A DNA stretch of 32,821 nt, from NCBI RefSeq assembly GCF_014646915.1, contig NZ_BMOE01000024.1, forward strand, positions 1 through 32,821, given 5' to 3'. Shown here piece after piece: positions 1 to 7,792 of this stretch. The notes beneath the pieces were generated by a model, which saw nothing but the letters and a program-made list of their open reading frames with translations, searched no databases and had not been told where the DNA came from. The position numbers and the translations under genes are program-made. This DNA is from Deinococcus aquiradiocola (lineage in GTDB: Bacteria > Deinococcota > Deinococci > Deinococcales > Deinococcaceae). Every line of letters starts with the position of its first letter. Within the stretch, counting starts at the first letter, position 1.

Positions 1-2
1 TG

Positions 3-80
3 TCGTTCAGCCGCAAGCAGGCCCATCTGGAGATGCTCGTGTGGCTCTTCATCCACCGCTACAACGCCTCATTACCATGA
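3..80 (+). CDS. Transposase C-terminal end (partial, IS1-like)
   Basis: An open frame enters from the left edge and stops with TGA at 78-80, giving about 25 residues that contain RKQAHLEMLVWLFIHRYNA. A hydrophobic stretch with IHRYN close to the C-terminus resembles the end of IS1-type DDE transposases, where a similar IHYYN motif precedes the stop. The family call rests on this short tail only. The start and most of the gene lie outside the window, so it cannot be said whether the element is intact. About 30 bp after the stop lies a truncated repeat copy (108-149). Confidence 0.45.
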   Translation, partial: SFSRKQAHLEMLVWLFIHRYNASLP

Positions 81-107
81 CCCCACGACCACGCGGGTAT
101 GCGGGCC

Positions 108-149
108 GCTCGGCTGAATTCCAGAAGTTCAGCTCAAAACCGTATTATT
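108..149 (-). repeat. Truncated copy of palindromic/MITE-like repeat at a stop codon
   Basis: Read on the minus strand, this copy starts with GAATAATACGGTTTTGAG and continues through a hairpin whose 21-nt core is at 113-133. It matches the left end of the complete element at 13361-13487 almost base for base up to about position 108, where similarity stops. The 12-bp terminal repeat is at 134-145. The stop codon TAA of the metallophosphoesterase gene (145-147) lies inside the shared sequence. The hairpin sits directly downstream of that gene in the sense direction, so it could act as its transcript 3' end. Confidence 0.8.
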
Positions 150-882
150 CGACGCCGCGTACCCGGCGGCGCTGGTACGCGCCGGTGAGGAGTTCGGTGA
201 TGTACTCGCGCGTGAAGGGCATGCCGCTCGCCTCGGCGGCGCTGACTTCGGCGGCGCGGTTGTACGGGAGGCGCACGAACTGGGCGCTGTAGCCCACGCC
301 GTTGGGCGTGTCGGGGAAGTCGAGGATCAGGTAGCAGGAGAGGGTGCTGTCGAGCGGGTTGCCGACCGAGCCGCAGTTGATGAGCGGGAGGCCTTCCACG
401 TCGAGCATCAGGGCCTCGTGGATGTCGGCGTACACGAGGGCGTCCGCCTGCTGGTGCAGGCCGAGGGCGGGGTTGGCTTCGAAGGCCGCGACCTGTTCCT
501 GCAGGCTGCTGTGCGGGTACAGGCGGTGGAAGACGCCGCGGCTGCCGGCGTGCACGAAGCGCCACACCTGCCGCGCGAAGGTTTCCTCGATGCCGTAGGG
601 GAGGTCGGCGAGGTAGCGCAGGTCGGTCGGGGAGAGGAGGCTGCGCGGCCAGAGGTCCTGCGGGCGGTGGCTGGCACCGGCGACGCGGGCGTCCCAGTTG
701 CCCTGGACGACGCGGGTGGCGCAGCTCTGCACCCAGTCGAGGACTTCCTTGGGGCGGGGGCCTTTGCCGACGAGGTCGCCGAGGACCCACATCTCGGTGA
801 TGCCGCGCCGCTGCACGTCGGCGTGGACGCTGAGGGTCGCCTCCAGGTTGGCGTGCAGATCGGCGAGGACAGCGAGCTTCAT
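145..882 (-). CDS. Metallophosphoesterase, YfcE/ApaH-like
   Basis: A 245-residue calcineurin-like phosphoesterase. The dinuclear metal site is visible in order: D8-x-H10 (LADLHANLEA), GD at 35-36 (GDLVGKG), GNWD at 61-64 in place of the more usual GNHD, a VHAG motif, and a late NCGSVGNP motif matching the NPGSVG seen in YfcE-type enzymes. The family hydrolyses phosphodiesters or dinucleotide polyphosphates; the substrate here cannot be told from sequence. The ATG at 880-882 was chosen because MKLAVLADLH begins the domain exactly there and TAAACT lies 7 nt upstream, which suits a leaderless mRNA. A longer in-frame start at 924 only adds a basic, unstructured stretch. Its last codons and stop fall in a repeat element. 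Confidence 0.85.
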   Translation of the reverse strand: MKLAVLADLHANLEATLSVHADVQRRGITEMWVLGDLVGKGPRPKEVLDWVQSCATRVVQGNWDARVAGASHRPQDLWPRSLLSPTDLRYLADLPYGIEETFARQVWRFVHAGSRGVFHRLYPHSSLQEQVAAFEANPALGLHQQADALVYADIHEALMLDVEGLPLINCGSVGNPLDSTLSCYLILDFPDTPNGVGYSAQFVRLPYNRAAEVSAAEASGMPFTREYITELLTGAYQRRRVRGVE

Positions 883-889
883 TGCGGGC

Positions 890-895
890 AGTTTA
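890..895 (-). promoter_or_regulatory. -10 element for leaderless phosphoesterase mRNA
   Basis: TAAACT on the minus strand is separated by 7 nt from the ATG at 880-882. Transcription would begin at or next to the start codon. No convincing -35 box is visible and there is no Shine-Dalgarno sequence. Confidence 0.5.
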
Positions 896-1039
896 GCCTG
901 CCGTGCGCGTGCGGGTTGGCGCATCCCCCCCAGTGTGGGCGGGGTGCGGGGGGCCGTTCACTTTGTACCCGACGCCCATTTGTAATCCGTCATACAAGTC
1001 AGAATGCGGTGACAGATGCGCCCCGATACTACAGACCGG

Positions 1040-1759
1040 ATGATCATGACTACCCCCCTCCTGCGGTCCCGGCACGGCTTCACTTCACGTGCCGGGGGGG
1101 TGAGCGTGGGGCCCTTCGCGGGCCTGAACCTCGACGACCGCCAGGACGACCCGGCCGCCGTCACCGAGAACCGCCGCCGCCTGAGCGCCAGCCTGGGCTT
1201 CCGGCCCGAACAGGTGTCGCGGCTCGACCAGGTGCACGGCACGCGCGTCGTGCAGGCCCGCCCCGGCGCGCTGCAGGTCGCGGACGCGCAGGTGACGGCA
1301 GACGCGGGCGTGCTGCTCGCCATCGGCACGGCCGACTGTTACCCGCTGCTGCTGGAGGACCCCGAGGCAGGCGTGCTGGGCGCCGCGCACGCCGGGTGGC
1401 GCGGCACCGTGCAGGACATCGCGGCCGAAACACTGCGGGCGATGGTGGCGCTCGGCGCCCGGCCCGAACGGGTGCGCGCGGCGGTCGGGCCCGGCATCAG
1501 CGCCGAACGCTACCCGGTCGGGCCGGACGTGACGGCCGCCTTCCGGGACGCGGGCCTGCAGGACTACGCGCAGGACGGGCACCTGGACCTGCGCGGCGCG
1601 AACCTGCACCTGCTGGAACGCGCGGGCCTGCGCCCCGAACACCTGTGGTCGGCGGACCGCTGCAGCACCGGGGACGACTACTACAGTTACCGCCGCGACG
1701 CGGGCGTCACGGGCCGCATGTGGGCCGTGATCGGCACGCCCGGACGGGAGACCGCGTGA
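1040..1759 (+). CDS. pgeF: Laccase-domain protein, PgeF/YfiH family
   Basis: About 240 residues covering the whole multicopper-polyphenol-oxidase-like (DUF152) fold. N-terminal RHGFTSRAGGVS, then DQVHGTRV with the first metal histidine, and TADCYPLLL...AAHAGWRGT with the conserved Cys and His of the zinc/copper site. Family members are known as purine nucleoside phosphorylases or as peptidoglycan editing factors; which applies here is not evident. The start is uncertain: ATG at 1016, 1040 or 1046 are all in frame, and 1040 or 1046 fit the usual N-terminus best. The gene ends by overlapping the GTG of the next gene, so it is translationally coupled to the YqeG-like gene and probably leads the operon into pilB. 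Confidence 0.85.
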   Translation: MIMTTPLLRSRHGFTSRAGGVSVGPFAGLNLDDRQDDPAAVTENRRRLSASLGFRPEQVSRLDQVHGTRVVQARPGALQVADAQVTADAGVLLAIGTADCYPLLLEDPEAGVLGAAHAGWRGTVQDIAAETLRAMVALGARPERVRAAVGPGISAERYPVGPDVTAAFRDAGLQDYAQDGHLDLRGANLHLLERAGLRPEHLWSADRCSTGDDYYSYRRDAGVTGRMWAVIGTPGRETA

Positions 1760-2361
1760 GCCGCACGCACCTGCTGCGGCCGCGCGTGATCCTGCCGCAC
1801 ATTCATGACATCACGCCCGACTTCATGGAGGCGCACGGCCTGAAGGGCCTGCTGCTGGACCTCGACAACACCCTCATCCCGTACGGGTCGTACGAGGAGC
1901 GGACCGACGTGACCGCCTGGGCGCGCGACCTGCAGACGGCCGGGTACGCGCTGTACCTGCTGTCCAACGCCACCCGCGAACGCGCCCGCATCTGGGCGCA
2001 GCGACTCGGCCTGCCGGGCGTGGGCCTCGCCGGAAAGCCCTTCGCCCGCGAGTACCGGCGCGGCCTGAGCGCCGTGGGCCTGCCCGCACACCAGGTGGCG
2101 ATGGTGGGCGACCAGCTGTTCACGGACGTGCTGGGCGGCAACTGGAGCGGCATGTTCACCGTCATGGTGCGCCCCATCTCCGACAACGCCCTGCCGCACA
2201 CGCGCCTGACCCGGCGACTGGAACGCCTCGTCCTGAAACGCTACGGCCACGACTGGGCACCCCGCAAGGCCCGGACCGGCACGGACACACCGCTGACTCC
2301 GCCGCCCGAGGGCCCGGACGCTACGATCAACCCTGACAGCAGACACGGGAGGAACGACTGA
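1756..2361 (+). CDS. YqeG-family HAD phosphatase (PGP-phosphatase-like)
   Basis: A 201-residue HAD-IIIA protein. Motif I is LLLDLDNTL with nucleophile D35 and acid D37; motif II is LLSNATRERA; the lysine is in GLAGKPFAREY; motif IV is MVGDQLFTDVLGGN. This order and spacing match YqeG. Relatives in plants and yeast dephosphorylate phosphatidylglycerophosphate, so a role in phospholipid synthesis is possible, but that is inference. Translation starts at GTG 1756 within the stop of the previous gene (GTGA overlap) and ends by sharing one base with the pilB ATG. The C-terminal ~25 residues are low-complexity and proline-rich. No SD is evident, which fits coupled translation. Confidence 0.85.
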   Translation: MSRTHLLRPRVILPHIHDITPDFMEAHGLKGLLLDLDNTLIPYGSYEERTDVTAWARDLQTAGYALYLLSNATRERARIWAQRLGLPGVGLAGKPFAREYRRGLSAVGLPAHQVAMVGDQLFTDVLGGNWSGMFTVMVRPISDNALPHTRLTRRLERLVLKRYGHDWAPRKARTGTDTPLTPPPEGPDATINPDSRHGRND

Positions 2362-5027
2362 TGGCACTTTCTATTGGAGACCGGCGACTGGGCGCGATTC
2401 TGCTCGAACAGGGGTACGTGAACGACCTCGACCTGCAGAAGGCACTCGACAAGCACGCCGAGGTGGGTGGACGGCTGGCCGACATCCTGATCGACGGCGG
2501 CATGGTCGGGGAGAAACGCATCGCACGGGCCGTGGAGGAAGCGCTCGGTATTCCGCTCGTGAACCTGACGGTCCTCACGCCCGACCCGCGCGCGCTGGGC
2601 AGCGTGAAGGCGCAGGTGGCCCTGGCGGCCCTGGCGTTCCCGTTCGCGCTGGAGGGCGACACGCTGCGCGTCGCGTTCGTGGACCCCCTCAACAACCTGA
2701 ACCTCGAGACGGTGGAGGACGCGAGCGGCCTGAACGTGGAACTGTACCAGGCGCTGCGCGAACAGGTGCAGTGGGCGATCGCCAGCAACTACCCGGAACT
2801 GAACCTGGAGGCGGCCGCGCCGCAGGAGGCACAGGACGGCACGGTGTCGCTGCTCGGGCAGCGGCTCGTGTCGCGCGGCATCATCAGCGAGGAACAGCTG
2901 ATGAGCGCGCTGGAGCAGCAGAAGCAGAGCGGCGAGCCGATCGGGGCGCTGCTCATCAACCTGAAGCTCATCACGGAAGAGCAGCTGTACGAGACGCTGG
3001 CCGAGCAGGCCGGGACGGTCTTCGTGCGCAACCCGCGCGACTACGAGCCGCCCGAGGAACTGCTGGGGCTGCTGCTGCGCGCCGACGCGCTGCGCCTGTC
3101 GGCCGTGCCGGTCGAGGAGCGCGAGGGCAGCATCACCGTGATCGGCAGCGACCCGCGCCGCCTCGCGGACATCGAGGCGCTGATGGGCAAGCCCGTGCAC
3201 CTGATGCTGGGCCGCCCGAACGACGTGGAAGCCCTCATCGACCGCTGCTACCCGCAGCGCGGACGGCTCGGCGAGGCGATGGTGCAGCAGGGCTCGCTGT
3301 CCCGCTCGCAGCTGCGTGAGGCGCTGCAGGTGCAGGCCCGCAGCGGCAAGGTCAAACCGCTCGGCGAGGTGATCGTGGACCTGGGCTTCGCGGGCAGCGA
3401 GGAGATCGACGCGGCCCTGCAGAAGCAGACGTCCGGCGGCGGCCGCCTGGAGGACACGCTCGTGCAGTCCGGGAAGCTCAGCCCGGAGATGCTGGCGCGC
3501 AGTCTCGCCGCGCAGCTCGGCTACGAGTTCCTCGACCCGGTCCAGAACCCGCCGGACCCGAAGGTGGCGCTGCTCATCCCGGAAAGCACCGCGCGCCGGT
3601 ACGTGGTCGTCCCGATGCGCCTGCAGGGCAACTCGCTCGTGGTGGCCATGAAGGACCCGCGCAACGTGTTCGCGCTGGACGACCTGCGCCTCCTGACGGG
3701 CCGCGACATCGTGCCTGCCGTGATGGCCGAGAAGGACATCGTCCGGCTGATCGAGCGGTACTTCGGGTCGCAGGACATGGCGGCCCTCAACGAGGAGCTC
3801 AGCAAGAACAGCCGCAGCCGCGACAAGGAACGCGAGGCGCAACAGGACCAGACGAACCTCGACGACAACGCCGTGGTGCGCGTGGTGGACAGCATCATCC
3901 GCGAGGCGGCGCTGCAGGAGGCGTCCGACATTCACATCGAGCCGACCGAGCACAGCGTCCGCGTGCGCTACCGCGTGGACGGCACGCTGCGCGACCACAT
4001 GGAACTCCCGAAAGGTTCGGCGCTCAGCGTGCTGGCCCGCATCAAGATCCTGGGTCAGCTGGACATCGCGGAACGCCGCGTCCCTCAGGACGGCCGCGTG
4101 CGCTTCAAGAAGGGCAGCATCGACCTGGACCTGCGACTCTCGACGCTGCCCACCCTGTACGGCGAGAAGGCCGTGATGCGCCTCCTGCAGAAGGCCAGCA
4201 ACATCCCCGAAGTGGAACAGCTGGGCCTGTCGGAGCACAACTTCCAGCGCTTCACGGACCTGATCGAGAAGCCGAACGGCATCCTGCTCATCACGGGACC
4301 CACCGGGTCCGGCAAGTCCTTCTCGAGCTTCTCGATCCTGAAACGCATCGCGCGGCCCGAGAAGAACACCACCACCATCGAGGACCCGGTCGAGTACGAG
4401 ATTCCCGGCATCAACCAGTCGCAGGTGAACCCCGTGGCGGGCATGACCTTCGCGCGCGCGCTGCGCGCCTTCCTGCGACAGGACCCGGACATCATCTTCG
4501 TGGGCGAGATCCGGGACGCCGAAACCGCGAAGATCGCGACCGAGGCGGCCCTCACGGGTCACCTGGTGGTGGCGACGCTGCACACCAACGACGCGCCCGG
4601 CGCGGTCACGCGCCTGGAGGAGATGGGCGTCGAGAACTTCAACATCGGCGCGGCACTCATCGGCGTGCTGGGGCAGCGTCTCGTGCGCAAGGTCTGCCAG
4701 GAGTGCAAGACGCCCACCAACGCCGACCCGGACGTGCTGCGCCGCCTGGGCCTGAACGACAAGGACTTCAAGGGCGCCACCCTGTTCCGCGGGGCGGGCT
4801 GCCCGCGCTGCGGCGGCACCGGCTACAAGGGCCGCATGGGCATCCACGAGCTGATGGTGGTGGACGACCCGCTGCGCCGCGCCATCGGCAAGGGCATGAG
4901 CGCCAGCGACCTGCGCGACGTGGCCATCGAGAAGAGCGACATGAAGACGCTCCGGATGGACGGCATCGAGAAGGCCATGGCGGGCGTCACCACCTTGGAA
5001 GAAGTGCTGGCCGTCACGAGCGTCTGA
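2361..5027 (+). CDS. pilB: Type IV pilus assembly ATPase PilB (PilF-like, three MshEN units)
   Basis: An 888-residue GspE/PilB motor that powers pilin polymerisation at the inner membrane. The N-terminal half carries three repeated MshEN/GSPII-N-type units (about 1-150, 155-295 and 300-460), each with an LGxxLxxxGxI-like motif; this tripled arrangement and the length match Thermus PilF rather than the shorter proteobacterial PilB. MshEN domains in related ATPases bind c-di-GMP. Walker A is GPTGSGKS at 646-653, the Asp box IEDPVEYE follows, and Walker B ends in GEIRD with E716. A zinc site is formed by C779/C782 and C814/C817. The ATG overlaps the preceding TGA by one base and a GGGAGG precedes it. 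pilT follows 101 bp later on the same strand. Confidence 0.95.
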   Translation: MALSIGDRRLGAILLEQGYVNDLDLQKALDKHAEVGGRLADILIDGGMVGEKRIARAVEEALGIPLVNLTVLTPDPRALGSVKAQVALAALAFPFALEGDTLRVAFVDPLNNLNLETVEDASGLNVELYQALREQVQWAIASNYPELNLEAAAPQEAQDGTVSLLGQRLVSRGIISEEQLMSALEQQKQSGEPIGALLINLKLITEEQLYETLAEQAGTVFVRNPRDYEPPEELLGLLLRADALRLSAVPVEEREGSITVIGSDPRRLADIEALMGKPVHLMLGRPNDVEALIDRCYPQRGRLGEAMVQQGSLSRSQLREALQVQARSGKVKPLGEVIVDLGFAGSEEIDAALQKQTSGGGRLEDTLVQSGKLSPEMLARSLAAQLGYEFLDPVQNPPDPKVALLIPESTARRYVVVPMRLQGNSLVVAMKDPRNVFALDDLRLLTGRDIVPAVMAEKDIVRLIERYFGSQDMAALNEELSKNSRSRDKEREAQQDQTNLDDNAVVRVVDSIIREAALQEASDIHIEPTEHSVRVRYRVDGTLRDHMELPKGSALSVLARIKILGQLDIAERRVPQDGRVRFKKGSIDLDLRLSTLPTLYGEKAVMRLLQKASNIPEVEQLGLSEHNFQRFTDLIEKPNGILLITGPTGSGKSFSSFSILKRIARPEKNTTTIEDPVEYEIPGINQSQVNPVAGMTFARALRAFLRQDPDIIFVGEIRDAETAKIATEAALTGHLVVATLHTNDAPGAVTRLEEMGVENFNIGAALIGVLGQRLVRKVCQECKTPTNADPDVLRRLGLNDKDFKGATLFRGAGCPRCGGTGYKGRMGIHELMVVDDPLRRAIGKGMSASDLRDVAIEKSDMKTLRMDGIEKAMAGVTTLEEVLAVTSV

Positions 5028-5128
5028 ACTTCCCCCCGTCCGGCGGCCATGCCGCAGGCACCGGACGGGACCCCTGAACCCCTCACCTCACCCGCCCGTC
5101 CTCTCCCCCGTTCCCGAAGGAGTACCGT

Positions 5129-6313
5129 ATGCACACCGCGACCGACATCACCGACATCCTGCGTACCGCCGCCGAGAAGAACGCCAGCGACGTGATCCTG
5201 ACGGTGGGCCTCCCGCCGCAGTTCAAGATTCACGGCGTGTACGGCAGCGAGGACTTCGCCGAACTGAACGCCACCGACACCCGCAAACTGATGTACAGCA
5301 TGATGAACGAGAAGCAGCAGCGGACCTTCGAGGAGCGCCGCGAACTCGACTTCTCGTTCGCGCTGGGCGAGAAGGCCCGCTTCCGCGTGAACACCTTCAT
5401 GCAGCGCGGCAACGTGGGCGGCGTGATGCGTCTCATCCCGACCACCATCAAGTCCGTGGGCGACCTGGGCCTCCCGCCGAACGTGGTGGACGTCGCGAAC
5501 GCGCCGCGCGGACTAGTCCTCGTGACGGGCCCCACCGGGTCCGGCAAGTCCACCACGCTGGCCGCCATGATCGACTACATCAACGCCAACAAGAAGATGC
5601 ACATCATGACGATCGAGGACCCGATCGAGTTCATGCACACGCACAAGAACAGCATCATCAACCAGCGCGAGGTGGGGAGCGACACCGTCGACTTCCAGAA
5701 CGCGCTGCGCGCCGTGCTGCGTCAGGCGCCCGACGTGATCCTGGTGGGCGAAATGCGAGACTACGAGACCATCAAGGCCGCCGTGACCGCCGCCGAAACC
5801 GGGCACCTCGTGATGGGGACGCTGCACACCAACAGCGCGCCCGAGAGCATCGACCGTATCGTGGACGTGTTCCCGGAAGAGCAGCAGGAGCAGATCCGCG
5901 TGCAGCTCGCGAACAACCTCGTGGCCGTCATGACGCAGCAGCTGCTCCCGAAGGTGGACGGTGGGCGCATCCTGGCGTACGAGCTGCTGATCGCGAACCC
6001 GGCCGTGCGCGCCCTGATCCGCGAGGGCAAGACGTACCAGATCACGTCCGTGATGCAGACCGGGATGCGCGAGGGCATGGTCACCATGGACGCGTACCTG
6101 GCGGGCCTGTTCCGCAAGCGCCTCATCACGCACGAGACGGGCATGGAGCGCGCCGTGGACAGCAAGGAGTTCTCGCGTCTGGCGGCGGACCCGAACGCCG
6201 CGAACACCCCGATCGCCGGGATGGGCGGCATGGGTGGGATGGGCGGCATGCCCGCCCGTCCGGCCGCGACGACGCCGGTGTCGCCGAGCGGCAACAACTA
6301 CGGCCGCCGCTGA
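5129..6313 (+). CDS. pilT: Type IV pilus retraction ATPase PilT
   Basis: A 394-residue twitching-motility ATPase that drives pilin depolymerisation. Walker A is GPTGSGKST at 134-142, followed by an IEDPIEFMH Asp box and Walker B ILVGEMRD with E208. The His-box region TGHLVMGTLHTNSAPE is present. AAGGAG lies just upstream of the ATG. The last ~35 residues are unusual for the family: a GM/GGM run (GMGGMGGMGGM) followed by a Pro/Thr/Ser-rich tail. The core is otherwise ordinary. Being next to pilB suggests co-expression of assembly and retraction motors, although a 101-bp gap without a clear terminator separates them. Confidence 0.95.
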   Translation: MHTATDITDILRTAAEKNASDVILTVGLPPQFKIHGVYGSEDFAELNATDTRKLMYSMMNEKQQRTFEERRELDFSFALGEKARFRVNTFMQRGNVGGVMRLIPTTIKSVGDLGLPPNVVDVANAPRGLVLVTGPTGSGKSTTLAAMIDYINANKKMHIMTIEDPIEFMHTHKNSIINQREVGSDTVDFQNALRAVLRQAPDVILVGEMRDYETIKAAVTAAETGHLVMGTLHTNSAPESIDRIVDVFPEEQQEQIRVQLANNLVAVMTQQLLPKVDGGRILAYELLIANPAVRALIREGKTYQITSVMQTGMREGMVTMDAYLAGLFRKRLITHETGMERAVDSKEFSRLAADPNAANTPIAGMGGMGGMGGMPARPAATTPVSPSGNNYGRR

Positions 6314-6409
6314 GGGCGTCGGTCGGGGGTTAAGGGCGCTTCACGCCGTTCTGCGGGGAGCGCCAGAGTGCGCGGGCATACTCGGGGCATCCGTTCAAGG
6401 AGGCTCCAG

Positions 6410-6628
6410 ATGACGAATCCCGCAGATCAGCCCGGTCTTCCCGAAGTTCCGGATCACGTTCCGCCGACCGCTCCTCACCCCATGCCGGAGGAAGCGCCGG
6501 GTCACGACGCGCCCGTGCCGGTGTACGATCCGCCCGTGAATCCGGACACGCCGGGCCTGCCGGGCAGCACGCCGACCCCGAACCCGGACACGCCCGGGAT
6601 CGGGATGCCGGAACCGATGAGCATCTGA
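6410..6628 (+). CDS. Small proline-rich protein, unknown function
   Basis: Encodes 72 residues dominated by Pro, Asp, Gly and Thr, with two NPDTPG repeats and no membrane segment, signal peptide or Cys. I do not recognise the family. The start is set by a strong SD (AAGGAGG at 6398-6404) at good spacing from ATG 6410; an upstream ATG at 6368 would add an arginine-rich stretch and lacks an SD. The gene is free-standing and is closed by a strong intrinsic terminator at 6645-6677. A strong ribosome site plus a strong terminator suggest a real, well-expressed gene. The composition predicts an intrinsically disordered protein. Confidence 0.65.
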   Translation: MTNPADQPGLPEVPDHVPPTAPHPMPEEAPGHDAPVPVYDPPVNPDTPGLPGSTPTPNPDTPGIGMPEPMSI

Positions 6629-6644
6629 GCGCAGATCAGTAGAG

Positions 6645-6677
6645 GACCGCCCCCGGCCATGATGGTCGGGGGCGGTC
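6645..6677 (+). terminator. Intrinsic terminator after the proline-rich gene
   Basis: An 11-bp GC-rich stem, GACCGCCCCCG pairing with CGGGGGCGGTC, closes around a short loop and is followed by TTG. It lies 17 bp beyond the stop of the 72-residue gene. Confidence 0.75.
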
Positions 6678-6753
6678 TTGTGGTCGGGGGTTCGCGGGGG
6701 GCCGCGCGTGCCGGGCTGGAGGACGGGCGCTCTGCTGGCGCTCCCATTCCGGT

Positions 6754-6772
6754 ATGGACATATTACGTCCAT
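6754..6772. promoter_or_regulatory. 19-bp near-palindrome in an AT-rich patch
   Basis: ATGGAC and GTCCAT flank a near-symmetric AT core, giving a 19-bp imperfect palindrome in the only AT-rich stretch between the terminator at 6645-6677 and the GNAT pair. It is a candidate operator or promoter for the acetyltransferases. The best-known Deinococcus operator (RDRM) has different half-sites. Confidence 0.35.
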
Positions 6773-6871
6773 TACAGATTAGAAAGATGTGTTTTAACGC
6801 CCAGGCGGTCAGCCATTCGGCCTACCCCTCCCGGGTGGCGCGCCACGCCCCTCCCGCCCCATCCTGACGCC

Positions 6872-7792
6872 ATGTCCATCACCGTCCGCCCGGCCACGCC
6901 CGCCGACACGCACACGCTCGCCCTGCTCCTGAACAGCGGCCAGGAACCGCACTTCCACACCACCGCCGCACACCTGAACGCCACGCTCGCCCGCACGGCA
7001 GGCCATCGGCTGATCAGCGAGCAGGACGGACAGCTCACCGGCAGCCTGAGCCTCAGCTTCCCGGACTTCCACCCGCAGCACGTCTGGGTGAACCTCTGCA
7101 CGCACCCGGACCACAGAGACCACGGCACCGCCCGCGCCCTGCTGGACGCCGCCCGGCCCGCCATCACGGCCAGCGGCCGCACCCGCCTGTGGACCAGCGT
7201 CCGCGCCGACTACCTCGGTACCGGCCCCGACCTGGAGGCCCTCGGGTTCCGGGAAGTGCACCGCACCTTCGGGGGCGGGTTCCGCATGACGGACGCGGCC
7301 CACCCCCCCACCCCGGCCGACCGGCTGGAAGCGCGGCTGGCACAGGCGGGCGTGCAGCTGCGACCCGCCGCGCCCCTGCGGCACGACCCGCGCCTCGCGG
7401 CCCTGTACGCCGCCCACCACGCGGACAAAATGACGGCCGAACCCACCATTCCCGCCGCCAGCCCCACGCACGACGACCCCGACACGCTGTGGGACGCGGG
7501 GTGGGTCGCCGTGCGCGGCGAGGGCACGGTCGACCCGGACGTGGTGGGACTGGCGCTGCCGGAACGCTCCCGGCTGGACGCCTGGAACGCCGTGCTGCTC
7601 GTGCGGCCCGGCGAGCGGCGGCAGGGCATCGGGACGGCCCTGCAGGCGCGCGTGTGCGCGTCCCTGCACGCGCAGGGCCTCACGTTCCTGAACACGGCGG
7701 GCGTGGGCCGCGACCACGCATACCTGGGCGTCCTGCGGCGCCTGGGCGCGGACATCGAGCCCGCCTGGCTGGCCTTCGAGGCCACCCCGTGA
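6872..7792 (+). CDS. Double-domain GNAT acetyltransferase
   Basis: A 306-residue protein with two GNAT domains in tandem. The N-terminal domain (about 1-150) has the acetyl-CoA pyrophosphate loop HRDHGTA at 81-87; the C-terminal domain (about 160-300) has a stronger one, RRQGIGTA at 249-256. The family transfers acetyl groups from acetyl-CoA to amines; paired domains occur in mycothiol-synthase-like and antibiotic-modifying members, but the substrate here is unknown. ATG 6872 is chosen because the domain begins at once (MSITVRPATPADT). There is no clear SD. The stop overlaps the GTG of a second GNAT gene. Confidence 0.8.
   Translation: MSITVRPATPADTHTLALLLNSGQEPHFHTTAAHLNATLARTAGHRLISEQDGQLTGSLSLSFPDFHPQHVWVNLCTHPDHRDHGTARALLDAARPAITASGRTRLWTSVRADYLGTGPDLEALGFREVHRTFGGGFRMTDAAHPPTPADRLEARLAQAGVQLRPAAPLRHDPRLAALYAAHHADKMTAEPTIPAASPTHDDPDTLWDAGWVAVRGEGTVDPDVVGLALPERSRLDAWNAVLLVRPGERRQGIGTALQARVCASLHAQGLTFLNTAGVGRDHAYLGVLRRLGADIEPAWLAFEATP

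Noticed and set aside
418..1755. Upstream part of the long plus-strand frame that contains the YqeG-like gene
   Set aside because: It is antisense to the phosphoesterase and a frame-shifted shadow of the laccase-domain gene. Only the portion from GTG 1756 has HAD motifs.
2241..4847. 868-codon open frame on the minus strand opposite pilB
   Set aside because: Composition is dominated by Arg, His, Val, Gln and Leu as expected for the antisense of a high-GC gene. It shows no domain and lies wholly opposite a clear PilB.
5028..5128. Terminator between pilB and pilT
   Set aside because: A weak GTCCGG/CCGGAC inverted repeat is present, but the loop is long and there is no T-run, so the two genes may still be co-transcribed.
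6754..6772. Radiation/desiccation response motif (RDRM)
   Set aside because: The palindrome half-sites ATGGAC/GTCCAT do not match the TTATGT/ACATAA half-sites of the RDRM.
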